Shown: positions 38,405 to 51,960 of the stretch, in pieces
How positions within the stretch are numbered: position 1 is the stretch's first letter
Layout: every line of letters starts with the position of its first letter
Source: Epiperipatus broadwayi
Taxonomy: Eukaryota > Onychophora > Udeonychophora > Euonychophora > Peripatidae
Assembly (NCBI GenBank): GCA_028023455.1
Contig: JAQFVV010000012.1
Coordinates: 5,430,499-5,494,498, forward strand
Direction of reading: 5' to 3'
DNA length: 64,000 nucleotides
Position numbers and translations under genes: made by a program
The notes under the pieces: model-generated
Told to the model about the DNA's origin: nothing
Databases searched by the model: none
Seen by the model: only the letters and a program-made list of their open reading frames with translations

Positions 38405-38803
38405 TAAATTCCAACCAGTCACAACCTAAACATTCACAGTAAATATAGTAATCAATATTTCTCACTGCTGTCAAGGCTATTTCGCTTATTATTTCTAAAT
38501 AATACATGGGCAATTTGAAAGTATTGCATTAAGTAATGTTATAGATGACTATTTATTAGTCTGCATTATAGTGACATGTTTATTCATGTTTAAAGAGGTT
38601 TATTTAAACTTCATTGTAACAATATTTCATACTCTGTAGTCAAGTTGCAATCTTTAAGTGTCCATATATATTCAGTGGACCATTAGTAAGAATGGATGTC
38701 CATTCTTGCTATTAAAAAGGTGAGAAGGTTGCCTTGACAGCAGTGAGAAATATTGATTACTATATTTACTCTGAATGTTTAGGTTGTGACTGGTTGGAAT
38801 TTA
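38405..38803. repeat. Foldback element with nearly identical 72 bp arms
   Basis: Left arm 38405-38478 and right arm 38729-38803 are reverse complements with essentially one mismatch over AAATTCCAACCAGTCACAAC through CTGCTGTCAAGGC. The ~250 bp interior contains CTATTTATTAGTCTGCATT, shared with 63680-63700. High arm identity suggests a fairly recent or gene-converted element. It is followed by (TA)n and a run of C at 38822-38831. Confidence 0.85.
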
Positions 38804-39450
38804 ATATATATATATATATATCCCCCCCCCCCTCCTCGAAAAAAGGAAAAAAGAAAACACAAACAACCGACTTAAAAACAATTCATCACTCAACGTGATT
38901 TTAATCTTTCTTTGAAATGTAAATGTATTTATTGATGAATAATATATATAGTTTTAAGTTAATTAGTGATCTATTCACATACTAAAATATTAAAACAGGA
39001 AAAACTCTCTAGATCTATGTTTTTTCTAAGCTTAAACTTATATCTTGAATTATAGTAATTATTATTTTAATTTTAAAGATTTAATTTTTATAATGATTAA
39101 AAATTTAACTTAAAAATATAAAATATATTAAAATTTATTAAAAATGTATCATATATATTGGTAGTTTTAAAACATTTTATGGTAATAAGTATTAACTTTA
39201 TTTTGTTCTTTTAAACTTTAACAAATAAAAAACTAGATTCATCTTTGTGTGTGTATATATATATTGTAATGTTTTTATTAATTCTGGTAGATCCTTTTTT
39301 TTACACACTATGAAATAAAAGTTAGTCAAGCTATAAAGACAGAAAATATAAATATTTTGTTCATACTTCTAAAAATTTTTGATTAACTGGTCTACCAATT
39401 ATTGTGACTTACACTGCCAGTGGAATCAGCTTTTTTATTTGCTTTTATCC
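38804..39450. other. AT-rich DNA with a stub of the M1 end
   Basis: (TA)n then poly-C at 38808-38831. AAAACAGGAAAAACTCTC at 38993-39010 matches the M1/M2 terminus but is cut off immediately after. The rest is unassigned. Confidence 0.5.
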
Positions 39451-40325
39451 GGGCGCCAGGATTCATACAAGAATCTGCTGAAATCCATGTCGCACATTGT
39501 AAACTAAAAAGAAAATAATTTAAAGGATCGGGTTTTTGATCTCCCGTAACTTTGTTATTTTTCAGAGAATATTACACCCAGGGCTTAGTTAATAAATAAA
39601 CATATTGGCCAAGGTAATTTACACCTAATATATTAAAAATAAACTAACAATAATAACACACAATAAAAAGTTGATGTTAGAAATAAATATTTTATTATAA
39701 CAAATTTAAATATTTAAAGATAAATTGTTAAATAAAATTGGAAGGCATATACATGTTATTCCAGATAACAATGTTGATCAATTAATTAACACAGTTCACA
39801 TTACACTTAGATTTCTTAGGTCATAAACAAAAGTCTCTTGAATAAGAAGAATTAATGTCTGTATCAGAATTATATTATAAGCTTAATTTTAGTCAATTGA
39901 GAATAGCTTACTGGCACGTTTAGTGAGTTTATGAAAATTGTTGATTACCATGCATGGTTTTTCATGGAGTAGAATGAGCTCATGGCCATTGGTTTTAACT
40001 TGTTTTTGGTCCATTCTAAAGGCTAGTCACAAAAGTTTTTCTGGTGGATGTCTTCATGAACGATGTCAGCAAAAGCCTCGGTCTACTCCTGCATGATGAA
40101 TTATTTCAGCATAGAGTGGTCTGGATCTTTTATGATCCACAACCAGGATCTTTTATGATCCACAACCAGCCAAAAGAAAAAACAGATAAGAGCCTGATCA
40201 CACTGGTATTCTTGCTTTTATACTCAAGGTCCAGTTTTCAGACTTCTGTGCACATTTTCTTTTGTCCTTTTATCAACATACAAGATAATAATCTTGTACA
40301 TTCTTTCTTAAATTTAAGTTACAAA
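39451..40325 (-). mobile_element. Possible solo LTR or LTR-plus-primer-site fragment
   Basis: Read on the minus strand: a possible start TGTAACTTAAATTTAAG near 40325; a TATA box in GAGTATAAAAGCAAG (TATAAAA at 40223-40217); AATAAA-type signals near 39690; a possible end TTTACA near 39500; and TGGCGCCC (39458-39451), which resembles a tRNA-Lys primer-binding site. The gap of about 50 bases between the putative LTR end and primer site is longer than normal, so boundaries are uncertain. A 23 bp block GGATCTTTTATGATCCACAA.. is tandemly doubled at 40123-40168. No gag or pol seen nearby. The 97-codon plus-strand frame at 40044-40337 appears to be a chance frame. Confidence 0.35.
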
Positions 40326-40669
40326 GACTTTTTTTAAACATAATTCCACCATCTTTAATCAGAGTTAGAAAGATTTTACTAATTAAAATCTGTGTGTGGA
40401 ATTATCTTTCTTTTAGTTTATCTGGATTAGTAATCTGTGTCTCTTTTATTCTTTCCAATTTTAACTTTTATTTTTAATTATATAAAAAAATATAAACAAA
40501 AAATTTAACTTTCATTGCACGTTTTTAAAAAAAAATAAATTACACAAACCAAAAAAAAAATTTTAAACACAGTAATTTAAAAGATCTTTAAATTTACTTT
40601 TTTTTTTTAGCTTTTAAATATTCTCAAATATCAATATATGTGTACCATATATAAATAAATGGTACAATA

Positions 40670-41330
40670 TATATATATATTATAACTATTTTGGGGATAT
40701 TCTGTGTAGTGAAATATCTAAATAGCTGACATTTCAGTACAATAACAAGTAGCTTCCTCAGAGCATCCTCTTTCTCAAATCATAGGAATGTATGTGAGAT
40801 TTAAAGTCATTATTTTTATCTTTTTCTTTCTCCTCATATTCAAATTCTATTGGTTGAGAAGTTTTAAAAATTAGTATTTGTTGTCCAATAGCTTCTTCCA
40901 AATGTTAATTTTCTTTAATTCACATCTTTCATTCAAACTCTTGGGCCTTTTAAAAATCTCTATAGCTTTTTTTAGTGATCTCTGGTCATATTGTTACATT
41001 TTACTAGAATAAATATGATCAGAGATATCTAAGAAAAGCTATAGAGATTTTTAAAAGTCCCAAGAATTTGAATGAAAGGTATAAATTAAAGAAAATTAAC
41101 AACATTGTGAAGAAGCTATTGGAAGACAAACTAATTTTTAAAACTTCTCAACCAATAAAATTTGAATATGATGAGAAAGAAAAATATAGAAATAATGACT
41201 TTAAATCTCACATGCATTTCTTTGATTTGAGAAAGATGACACTCTGAGGAAGGTACTTGTCTTTGTACTGAAATGTCATCTATTTAGCTATTTTACTACA
41301 TAGAATATCCTGAAAATAATTATAATATGA
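40670..41330. mobile_element. Head-to-head pair of Penelope-like element 3' ends
   Basis: A ~300 bp inverted repeat with a ~20 bp centre near 40996-41014. The right half (plus, 41014-41247) encodes the PLE C-terminal tail after the endonuclease: RKAIEIFKSPKNLNERY, then LKKIN..KKLL and FKSHMHFFDLRKM, ending at TGA. The left half encodes the same tail on minus, including NIWKKLL, with a frameshift. Each tail runs into CTGAGGA (plus 41244-41250; minus 40761-40755), an AGGTAC..GTACT-type stem and GAAATGTC; GATGACA pairs with TGTCATC around the right-hand motif. PLEs often leave 5'-truncated inverted copies like this. Confidence 0.75.
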
Positions 41331-44300
41331 AAACATCATTTATCTATGAAAACATTATAATATATATTATATAAAATATATAAGAATATATATCTTAAAC
41401 TCTGTTATGTTTTGGAAAGTGGAAACAACTTGCAACATATTTTATGATACATAGACATATATATTTAACATTTTGTTATTAAATAATTGGAAATTAATAA
41501 GAAATCACATATGTAAATATCAAATTAATGTCAATCAATAATTTATTTCTATATTCAATTAGATTATATGTGTATATATTGATTGATTATAATTTATTTA
41601 TTATATATACATATTTTAATCATATAATTAATATCTATTTATTAATAAATTTGAATTTATTTTAAATCAGTTAAACTTGTTTGATTATTGTCAGATGTGC
41701 ATATTGATGTATTACTTAATGACAGTTGAATAAGACAAGAGAAACTGTCTATATTGTAAAATTTATTTCAAATAATTATATCACAATCCAGAAATCAAAT
41801 TCTAGTATTAGTAAGTAAGCATGATTAGATTAGATTATTTTTCATAAAGAGTTTTATAGTTATTATCTGACTAGACACAAACTTTAAATTATAATTATAA
41901 TTAAATATTTTCTTGTTATATCTAAATTATTATCAATTGTATAAGTACTATAATGAGTTATTAGTTGATTAATAAGATCTTAATTCAGTAGTAAAGCTAA
42001 TAGTAATATATTTTGTTCTAAGTCAGAATGATTTGTTTTAATTATATTTGAATTTAATTGAAGTGGATCATAGAACCAATTACCTGTTAAATTTTAATAT
42101 TCAAACTTGATTATAATAAATGCTGATAATTCTTTTTATATGTTTTGGTTATTATAATATACAGTTTTAATAATTTAATTACAGGAAATTTAAAACAAAT
42201 TGATATGATTAGTTAATTGTACTTCAGTAAATATCCAATATAAATATACTATTTATTTTATATATTGGTATGATTGGATACTATAGATTTAAGATTATCT
42301 AATAGATTCATTGATATTATAATCATTATTAAGTATTTCATTTTATTACAATTAACTTAATTATCAAGAAGTCAGCATAAGAATATAGTATGACTGAGTT
42401 AGTATTATTTATCATTTTATTAAACTAAGATTTAAAATTAATTATTGGGTCATATATCTATTTAAATATTATAAATATTGTAAACTTATAGAACATACTA
42501 AAGCTGCCATTTCAATCAATCATGAATTAATTTATTTAGATATAAATCTCTTTAAATTTTAGTATGTTTGTATTTTTGTAAGTAATGTTTCGTTAGGTGG
42601 GTATATGAGAACTTAGTTGTTTGATGATTTATTCTTCATTTTATTTGATTATAAGTGAAATCTATCTTAAGTATATATATATCATTGTTTTGAGGCAGTG
42701 ATATTTAATACAATTGCTTTATTTTAATGTATTTTAAGTAAGGATTGTATTCAGTGCATCTTATATGATGATTTTGTTTGTTTTCTATTTATTCTAAATG
42801 CTATTTGAATTCATGGTTCTATAATAAAAATTATCATCACTGTTTTGTTTAATGTAATTAAGAGTCAGATGTGTGATTAGGTACAGGATTATATTAAATA
42901 CTGAATAATTGTTTATTAATTGGTATTCATTTAGTTTAGTATATTATATTCTGTTATGAACAATATTATTATTTATGTGTATTATAAAATTAATATTAAT
43001 TTTATTTGAATTGTATTATATTCAGTTATAAATGATGTCTAACTTCAGGGATGATTTTCATTCTATTACATAGGATGACAAACAACTGAGCTATATTTTA
43101 TTCAGGTTATATTGGAGTTATTATTTCATTGTACATTTTTGATCTGATACAAATGTTACCTAAATGATTAAGGCTATTATAGAGGCCAATATACACACAT
43201 ATTTATTCTATTATAAATGACGCCATCATATTCAGGGTATAATTAAAATGGATCACTCTAACATGGTTTTATCATATCTGAATTGTCACAAATGACTCCC
43301 AAATATGTGGTGTTTTTAAAAGAAGAGTATACTCTCATTTTTGATCCTATTAAAAATTGCGCTCTAACTTTAAGACTAATAATGAGTTATTTTATTATCA
43401 TTTTTATTTTACGTCAGTAATAAAATGTTTAAAACATGTAGTGCAACTTTTTATTCCATTACAGTACATATATGTATGTGTGCATTATTTATACTTTATA
43501 AAACCTGAGTAAAATATATATTCTACCGTCCAGATTGGCATTTTGAAGTTATTTCACTAGTAAGAGATACGAATTGTTGATATCTTTTATTCTGCAATAG
43601 GAATTAAAATTTGAAGTCAACATTTATAAACTAAACATTGTAGCAAATATGTATTAGTATATTTTTTTGCTAAATGTATTTCTACATTTAAAAATTTTAT
43701 TTATTTATTTTTTAAATGAAAAATTTAATTGGCTTCAATGATTTCATTCAATTTTACTTTAAAAATTCCATTTTTTTAAGATGCTAGCTGTATTTGTTCC
43801 CATCAGTTCAACCATCATTAATAGTTCAGTAGTAAACAAGTAATAATTGAATCGTAAATGGACGCTTGAAATGTTGAAGCAATTTTAAAATACGGTGGTA
43901 AATAGTAAAGTTAAAATGCAGTTCATATATTTACATCGTTATAATGATTAACTAACATTTACTTAAATTGACGTTTTCAAAAAATAAAAAAAGGAAAAAT
44001 ATTTAAAATTTGTATATATTTTCAAATAAAAGTTACAAACCTATATTCCGAATATACATATATATATATGCATGCGTAGGAGGATATGATCTATGCACAA
44101 TGGGATCTTTTTAAAGCAGTATAATTGATATGATTTATTCAGTCTTTTTCTAACAACCCTTCTAACATACTTGTACTTTAAGTTCTTGCTAATCTGTGTT
44201 GAATAAACTTAGAAAATTTTACCGAGAATTTTTAATCTAGATGTCACATATATCCAATGCAATTAACCAATCAGTATAAGTGGTTAAATAGTGTCCAGCT

Positions 44301-47300
44301 ATACTTAGCTGAAAGATAAATCAAAAGATCTAAAACGCACTTAAATACTCATCATCTGGTAATTGGAAAACTAGTGAGTATTGATTGACCCTTCATTATT
44401 TTTATATGAAAGTCTTTTGGGGAGAACTTTACTCTTCTCTAAGCTACTCTTAAAGTCAACCTTAATATATACCAACAAAAAAAAACTAAAAACAAGATTA
44501 AAAGTTATTTTATTTTGTAGTTATTAAAAAAATCTATCTTGAGTTTTATTTTTTTGTAAACTTTATTTATTACATTATTAGTTTTTTCTAAAAAAAATAA
44601 TTCAAATGATTTTTCTATAATACAATATTTTTGAAGATTAAGATATAATTATTCAAATATTACTTCTTCTTTTTTTTTACAATTGTACTTAAAATCTAAA
44701 TATATCTTATTCCCATTGTTAACTTCACACGTATTAAAGTACAAATAGTTATTTACTTTATATTCTAATAATGACCTAAAATAATAAGTTATCTAGATAT
44801 CATTTGTTTACAAATAATTTTATTACCGTAAATAACATTTTATAATAGTTTTTTTTTTTAATTTGTGCAGATAGGAAATATTTTTATAAATTCAAAACAA
44901 GAAATTAAAATTGATACCCATGAAATAACCGTCTTAATAATCTTAAAATTCAAATTCTCATCTACTTTATTTGATTTTTCAACTCTTTTTTAGTCATATA
45001 GAACTCTACTAATTTTCTACCAACAATGGGATAACCTATGGAAGATTTTCAGAACAAGAATGTTATCTTAAATTGAATTAGGAGATCAAAGAGTTTTGTT
45101 TAAAGCTTTTTCTAGATAAATTATAAATTTTATTGTACTTAAAACCTTATAGCAATGACTTAACACCTGTTTATTCTTGCTTAAAAAATGATGTGATTTT
45201 GCTTATGTACTTTAAAAAATTATTTTCAGCCTCATATGTTGAGAATTGTGTGAAAGTCATCTAATTTGTTTATATTCTTATAAGTCAAATAAATTCACTA
45301 ACTTTCAATATAATCCACATTAAATTTCATCTGTAATAATGTGTTAATTATTTATTCATATTTTTTTAAAAAACAACAAAATATTATTTGAAAAATATAG
45401 CAATTAAAAAAGTAGATTAAAAGGTAGCATCATTGTGAATAAACTCACTTCATCATATACAGACATACATACAAAAAGGTTGATCTCTCAATTAATAAGG
45501 ATAGCAATAACAAAGTTCTAAAAATTGATACAATATACACACAAAATATTTTATAAAAATTAATAAATCATTTTTCTAAATTAATGGACGAGGAAATTAT
45601 TTACTGCAACATCTTTCATAAATATTGAAATGAAATAATTCTTTATTATAACTTGGATAATTTTATGCAAAAGTAATAAAATAGTTATTTGATCTCTTGA
45701 TTAAAAATTATCATTTTTTTTTAATATTATTTTTTTAAATAATTCATTAACTGTCACATGTGACAAAAATTAATTTATTAGTATTTTAATTTATAAAAAT
45801 AATCATAATTTCGATTTCATTGTATTGCAATTAAATAGAATACAGTCATTTATAACTCTAGTTTCTTATGTTTACCAAAAAATTGTTTTAGATAACTTAT
45901 GAAATTATACATTTAAAAAATAATAATAAATACTTTATTTGCTGTCATGAAAAAACCTCATTTGCCAGGAATATTTCTGTTGTAATCTATTTTTAATTGT
46001 CATAAAATAAATCCTATTTAACTATTAAGTCTATTACTTGAAAACAATTCTAAATTGGTGTTAAAAAGCCACATGTACCAAAGAGTATCCATAATCAATT
46101 ACTTGAGTAAAAGAAGCTTTATTTAGCCTTTAATATATCTACTATAATCAATTCTTAAAGTAATTTAAAAAAATCTCATATGTGAAAATAAATACTCAGT
46201 TTTTGAATTTTGATTATCTTTATAATTGGCAATAAAAATATACTTTAATAAGTACATTTTTACCAGCAATACTCTAAACAAATCTTTAAATGTTGCAGAA
46301 ATTATTCATTGTCAGTCAACATTTTAATTTATGTAAAATATTTTATCATTCAAAATTGTTCTAATTTGTTAGTAATTCAATAAAAATTATTTTCAATAAC
46401 GAAGTATAACTTATTATTTTAATATTTTTCATATTTTATAAATAAGTAAGCAATTTCAGTAGATTGCTGATAAATTGAAAATGTTTTTATTTATCTTGTT
46501 TATTTTTATTGATATAGTTCTAGATTTATTTATTATTATTTCGTATCACTTTCAAATTTTATCAATGTTATTTGATGTTTTGTCCAATTCTTCTTCCATG
46601 ACACATTATTAAATATATTGTTTGTATATCAATGTGAAATATTAATGCTATACAATAAACATTCCAAGAAAAAAAAAGTGCATTTTAACTAAATGTTTGG
46701 CATGCTAAAAGGTTTGAATCATTCGGTTACTTTTGATATTGATTTTATAGTCATTTTAATTTCAGGAATATAATATATAAAGTTAATTAAATATAATAAG
46801 GGTTTCATCTCTTTTCATCATTTGTTGTATTACCTGTCAATCAAATTTTTGTCATATCCAATTATCACTGTATTGAGATATATTTCCTTTTCAGCTGTAT
46901 ACCTATCCTGATTAATATGATCTTATTAAAAAATACTGATCTTGATTGGAAATTTTCCAGTTATCTTACGAAAGATATAGCACTATTTTAGACAAACAGC
47001 TCAAATTAAAGGTATGGAGAGCTAATGTGCTGCACCAAAAAGGTTTTTCACATAGATCTAACAACTATTCTTGGTTAACAATAAACTATAGGTTTTTTAT
47101 TTAGAAGTCAGTATTTATGATACAAACATCAAAAATTGTATATACATATTAAATCTTTTTTTTCCTAGAAAGCATAAAAATGTATTCTTTGAGCAAGAAA
47201 TGAAATATATATTAAAATCAATTGTTTATAGTTTGAATTTTTTATACTGATTAAAAAGTAAAGTGATTGTTTTATAAATGCTTTTTTTATAAATATATAT

Positions 47301-48680
47301 ATATATATAGTTAATATGATAAACCTACCTTACAGTAATATTGATGAAGACTGTTTTGATTTTTAAATAATTATTTTTAATCCTGCCTTGATTACTAACT
47401 GAGAATGGCTATTTTTCTGCCAAAATATTTCATAATATTAAAATAAAATACAATACTGCTTTTTAAATGTAAGTAAAATTAAATTTATTCAAATAATTCT
47501 AAAGTATAACCAATTATTACAGAATTATTTATATAATATGTCATATGTGATCTATTTTATTACTTTTTATACCACTGTCCAATAAACTCAAAAATATTTT
47601 TATTTATATAATCACCTTCAATTATATGCATGTTTTAGCTAAATTTTTGCATAACTTGATTTATGCATAAATCAAAAATATATAAATCTTTATTTCTATG
47701 ATGTATTAAATGGCATCTTTTTGAAAGCTCATATTTGCAGAGCATTGCCATATATATGAAAAACAATTTTATAAAAGATATGTTATTTGAAACATTATAT
47801 TTTAATAATATTTAAAAGATTGAATACCTTGAAGTTAATAAATTTACAATTACTAAGGTTTATTCTACTGTTAGATAGATATTTTTGCACTCTTGAATTA
47901 TTATTCAGCTTTGAATCCTATAATAAACAAATAATATTAGTTTACTGCTGATCCATATCATTTTTTTCTTTTAAAATTAAATTAAATTACATAAATAACT
48001 GTTTTTTATCTTTTATATTTCTAAATAAAACAAATAATTTTTTTGTAAAAATAAATAAAATTCAAGTCTTTTTGTTACTGATTAATTAAGGCTTGCTATC
48101 CTTAATATGAGACTTTCCTAAAACCAATTTATGATATTTGTATTGTCTTACTTTACTATTCAGAATTTGGCTATTATATTTAATGTTTTATATCTCATGT
48201 CACAACAAGCCAAAGAAAAGCTTCACATCTAAATTGTGTGATGTACTTAGAATATTGGAACAGTTTTTTTAACTTTATACAGATTTTTATTACTAATTAT
48301 GCATTTATGTATATTAAACTTAAATATATCAAAAGCCATGTGTAATAAATTTTTAACTAAAAACTTATTACAATTTATTATTAATTTTCTTGCATTAAAA
48401 GTCTATTTTGTATTAAAATTATCAAATTCAAAAATCCAAAATTATATCTGAAAAGTCCATTGCAAAAAAATATCATTGTGAAAATGCCAATAACAATTTC
48501 AATGTATAATCCTTAGAAATCACATCCAATATTTTCAATAATAATAGATAATTTTTCTACTTAAAATTTAAATCTTGCATTACCAATTTCATTAAATCTT
48601 TAGTCTAACTTGTCTTATTTGATAGAAATAATATTAATTTGATCATGTTGATCTATTAATTTTCATAAAGACTTATTGCA
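41331..48680. other. 7.3 kb of AT-rich DNA, nothing recognised
   Basis: I found no persuasive coding frame, inverted repeat, array or RNA gene. (TA)n tracts and T-rich runs are common. Old unrecognisable transposon DNA is likely but not shown. Confidence 0.5.
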
Positions 48681-48790
48681 AGCGTTGGTTGAGTGGTCAG
48701 CACAGCTGCCTTACAAGCAGTTGTTCCCGGTTTGCAGGTAGCTTTTTGACCGATGCTTTGACACATGAGAAAGAAAAAAAAGATAAAAAT
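48681..48790 (+). mobile_element. tRNA-derived SINE, second copy
   Basis: GCGTTGGTTGAGTGGTCAGC (A-box region, 48683-48702), a B-box-like CGGTTTGCAGGT (48728-48739), then GACCGATGCTTTGACACATG and an A-rich end. The start (GCGTTG) and the tail (CCGATGCT.TGACA.ATGA) match the copy at 35652-35765, so both belong to one family. Confidence 0.75.
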
Positions 48791-50339
48791 TTAAAATATT
48801 AGATCAGTGTCTGAAATATTATAAAATAACTATTAGAAGTAAAATATAAAACGAAGGCATTTTAACTTTCAGCAACTAACAACTAAGGTATCAGCTTGCA
48901 CTCCACCTAGTGTTTTTTGTATAATGTTTACTTAAAACTTATTCTAAAATTAGAAGAAAGAGATAGATTACTATTATCATAAATCTGCAATACATTTATA
49001 GTTAATGAACATTAATTTTAATTAGACAGACAAGCTGAATATTTTTTTCAATTAAAATACTACTGATTTAATAAGAATTATTCTAAGATTAATTAAAGTT
49101 AGCCAGGTGAATGCTTTTGTAATATGATACAGCCTTCTTTTTACCTATCTACAACATTTTACGCAAAAATGCAAAGGTAACTTATAATTAATAGTAATGA
49201 TACAAATTTTATTTTAATATAAGTAAAAACGAAAGAGAAAGGAAATGATATAAATTTTGTTTAACTTCTCAATCAAATTAATTTTAATTACCATTAAAAA
49301 GAAGTAACTTATTTGCAGTATTTTTAATGATTATTTTAGTAATGTAGAAAAGATGAATTCTTTCTAATTAAAAATAAGAAAGAAAGAAACTATTCTACTA
49401 TTGAAGATCATTAAGTTTATAAAATTTAATTAGAAAAAAAGTTAACTGCATTTTCTATTCATAAATAAATTATAAAGAAGATGTATCAAGGTGAAAATTA
49501 AAATAATCTTTTAGTCATTCAATTTTAAACCTTGGTAGTGTTACAACACAATACTAATTAACTTTTACATCCCAGTTTGCTTCTCTTCTATTTGAATAAA
49601 TTTAGAAAAACGGGGAAAATGTCAAATAATTTTATTTTTATCTTTTTTAAAAAAAAATTGCAATTATTTATTATTTATTTAACTTAAATATTATTTTAAT
49701 TTTTTAAAAAACAAATAAAGTATACATTGTAGTTTTTATATAGTAACAAATAAAAAAAATAGTAATAATGTTAAGTAAGTTGCCAGTCACTATATCATCA
49801 AGACTTTAAAGAGAGAAAGAGAGTTAATGAAAATGTTCTCTTTGAATGAAATGGTAGTTTGTGGATGACTTGAGTAGTTGAGATTTCATGATTATGGATT
49901 TGTTGGAAAATATGCATAAGGTCATTAAAATTTTTATCGAAAATAATAGGTAGTAACTATTATTTAATTCTATGTGGTTATAGCTATTGTTAGATTCATA
50001 TATATATATAATATTTGAAATTTTCCACAGTTATCTTATTCCAGCCACTCCCATTAAATAAAAAAAGCTTCGAATTTTAATACTATACTAGAAAGAATAT
50101 ATCTATATTAAATAATGCCTAATTTTATACTAAATAATAAAACAAAAATTCACATAACATTACTATATTAGCCAACAAAAACTAAACTTTACTAAAATTC
50201 TCCTACAATCATTGTTTCATCTACTAACAAGTAGATCTTTTTAAGTGAAATTCAACTAAACATATCATCTATATATATCATCATTCACTTCAAAACCCAT
50301 TTTCCTTTAACATCAAAGAATGTCATCATATTCAAAATA
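48791..50339. other. AT-rich DNA; possible 3' non-coding part of the Penelope element
   Basis: 50030-50339 lies just downstream of the PLE frame on the minus strand and may be its 3' untranslated region. The rest is unassigned. Confidence 0.4.
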
Positions 50340-51300
50340 TTAATGGCATCATATTCAAAAGATTTTATCATTAAATTTTTTTATTCTTGTTTTCAATTCA
50401 CTTTTTCCTTAAAAGATAACATCTGCTTTGTCAAATAATATTTTATGACCTGTATTCAGTTTATGAATATACAAAGCTGAATTACTATATTTATTTTTAA
50501 CTCTACTGTTATGAATTTTAATTCTTTCATTAAGACTTAATTTACTCTGGTCTACATAAATTTTATGACAGCTACAAGGAATCATATAAATTGCCCCAAA
50601 AATACATTAACAATCATTTATTTGTTTTAAACTATTTAGTAATGTATTTAAATCCAGGCATTTCTTCCAAGTCATTTTCATACCATCCAATAAAAAAATT
50701 CTTATAAATCAATTTACTCATTGGTGTCTTATATGACAAGGATATAAACTCTTTATTCTTATTAATGCTTAAATCTTTATTATTAACTAATCCATAGATA
50801 TTTTTATTAAATATAATATTCCTAATAAATTCATCATTATATCATAACTCAATATAGTCAGAAGCAAATTGACTTCTCTGAGTATTAGTATTATTTCCCA
50901 AATTATTAAGGCTTCTATTCCTATAACTAAAATTTAATAAAGAAAGTATCTTATGAATAAAAGATTGATAACTATCTGACCTTATCATATTTTTTTTCTT
51001 TAATAAAATTACTACATAATAAAACATTATCAACTTTATCAACACTTAAATCTAAAAAAAATAACATTATAAATTCTAATGTACCCCCTTCAATAGTAAA
51101 TTTAATATTAGAATCGAAAGCATTCAATCCATCAAAAAATCACCTTAATGAAAAATTATTGTTATGATATTTCAAATTGAAGAAAATGTTAAAAGCCACA
51201 AAGTCACTTAGATAACAATATAAATCTTTAGGGTCTATATAAATTTATTAGACCATAGAATAAAGATGGATTTTTACTTTTAGTAATTAAAAAAGGTTGC
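50340..51300 (-). pseudogene. Penelope-like element: RT connector plus GIY-YIG endonuclease, decayed
   Basis: PLE polyprotein remnant, minus strand. 51121-51000 reads a degraded YVDD-downstream connector: FDSNIKFTIEGG, then FLDLSVDKVDNVLL, the usual PLE pattern of N-I-K-F-T followed by P-F-L-D-V. 51045-50700 continues with RSQFASDYIEL, an in-frame stop near 50843, then EFISLSYKTPMSKL. 50600-50345 holds the GIY-YIG-type domain: IYMIPCSCHKIYVDQ (about 50588-50545), SLNERIKIHN, SALYIHKLNTGH, FDKADVIF and a stop. The CxC spacing, YxxQ, R-x-x-H and GH residues fit the PLE variant of the fold. Several stops and frameshifts rule out activity. Upstream RT palm motifs are not clear. Confidence 0.8.
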
Positions 51301-51960
51301 CCTGACAGTAGATTGTTGATTGTTAATGATATTGGTATTATTTAAGTGTTGACTACTTTCATATATTTACATTAAATACCTATCCAGCCTTGAACATTAT
51401 TAATATATATATATATGTAGTAATGGATCTTGGCCTCATGGTGGCCTTTGAGCATTCCATCACCAGATTTTTAATTGGATGGATGGTTGAAGAGTTGGAG
51501 TATGCAGTAGATTGAAGTCTGTCCATTAAAGTATGAAGATTGGCTATCTTAATATATACCTGAGCACTTATAACATATATGTGTAGAGATGGTAATTTGG
51601 ACTAACTGATGATTGCTGGTTTAGCATGAAATATGTATATTGGTGATTATTTATCTTTTTGACATATGTGTGTTCAAGTGTATGTGAAAGTCTGTGCTCA
51701 TATACCCTATATATTACATATATAGACACAGGTATATAATAAGCTTGTGTTTCAGTTATTATAAGTGAATAAGTGACTGATCGAATTACCCATAATATTG
51801 GATGCCAATTTCTGTAATGGTATAAATTATCATTATGGATTAGTATTTCCTATGAATTGGGCAATCCAATTTGTAATGGTATTAATTAAAATATATCCAA
51901 CTATTGTTTGGTAAATAATAACCCATCATGTTTGATGCCACTTTGTCATGTAATCAATAA
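51301..51960. repeat. Repeat insertion interrupting the Penelope remnant; includes a unit of the 59.3 kb hairpin
   Basis: 51485-51740 matches the 59.3-59.8 kb hairpin: GTTGAAGAGTTGGAGT, TGTCCATTAAAGTA, TAGAGATGGTAAT, GATTGCTGGTTTAGCATGAA and GTGAAAGTCTGTGCTCATA, in that order. It is a single, non-palindromic unit and more diverged. It sits between PLE coding sequence and further minus-strand coding-like DNA. Confidence 0.75.

Noticed and set aside
40044-40337. 97-codon plus-strand frame as a gene
   Set aside because: Contains the 23 bp tandem duplication, overlaps the LTR-like features on the other strand, and matches no family I know.
48683-48745. Functional tRNA gene
   Set aside because: B box is degenerate, the acceptor stem does not close, and the sequence runs into a SINE tail shared with another locus.
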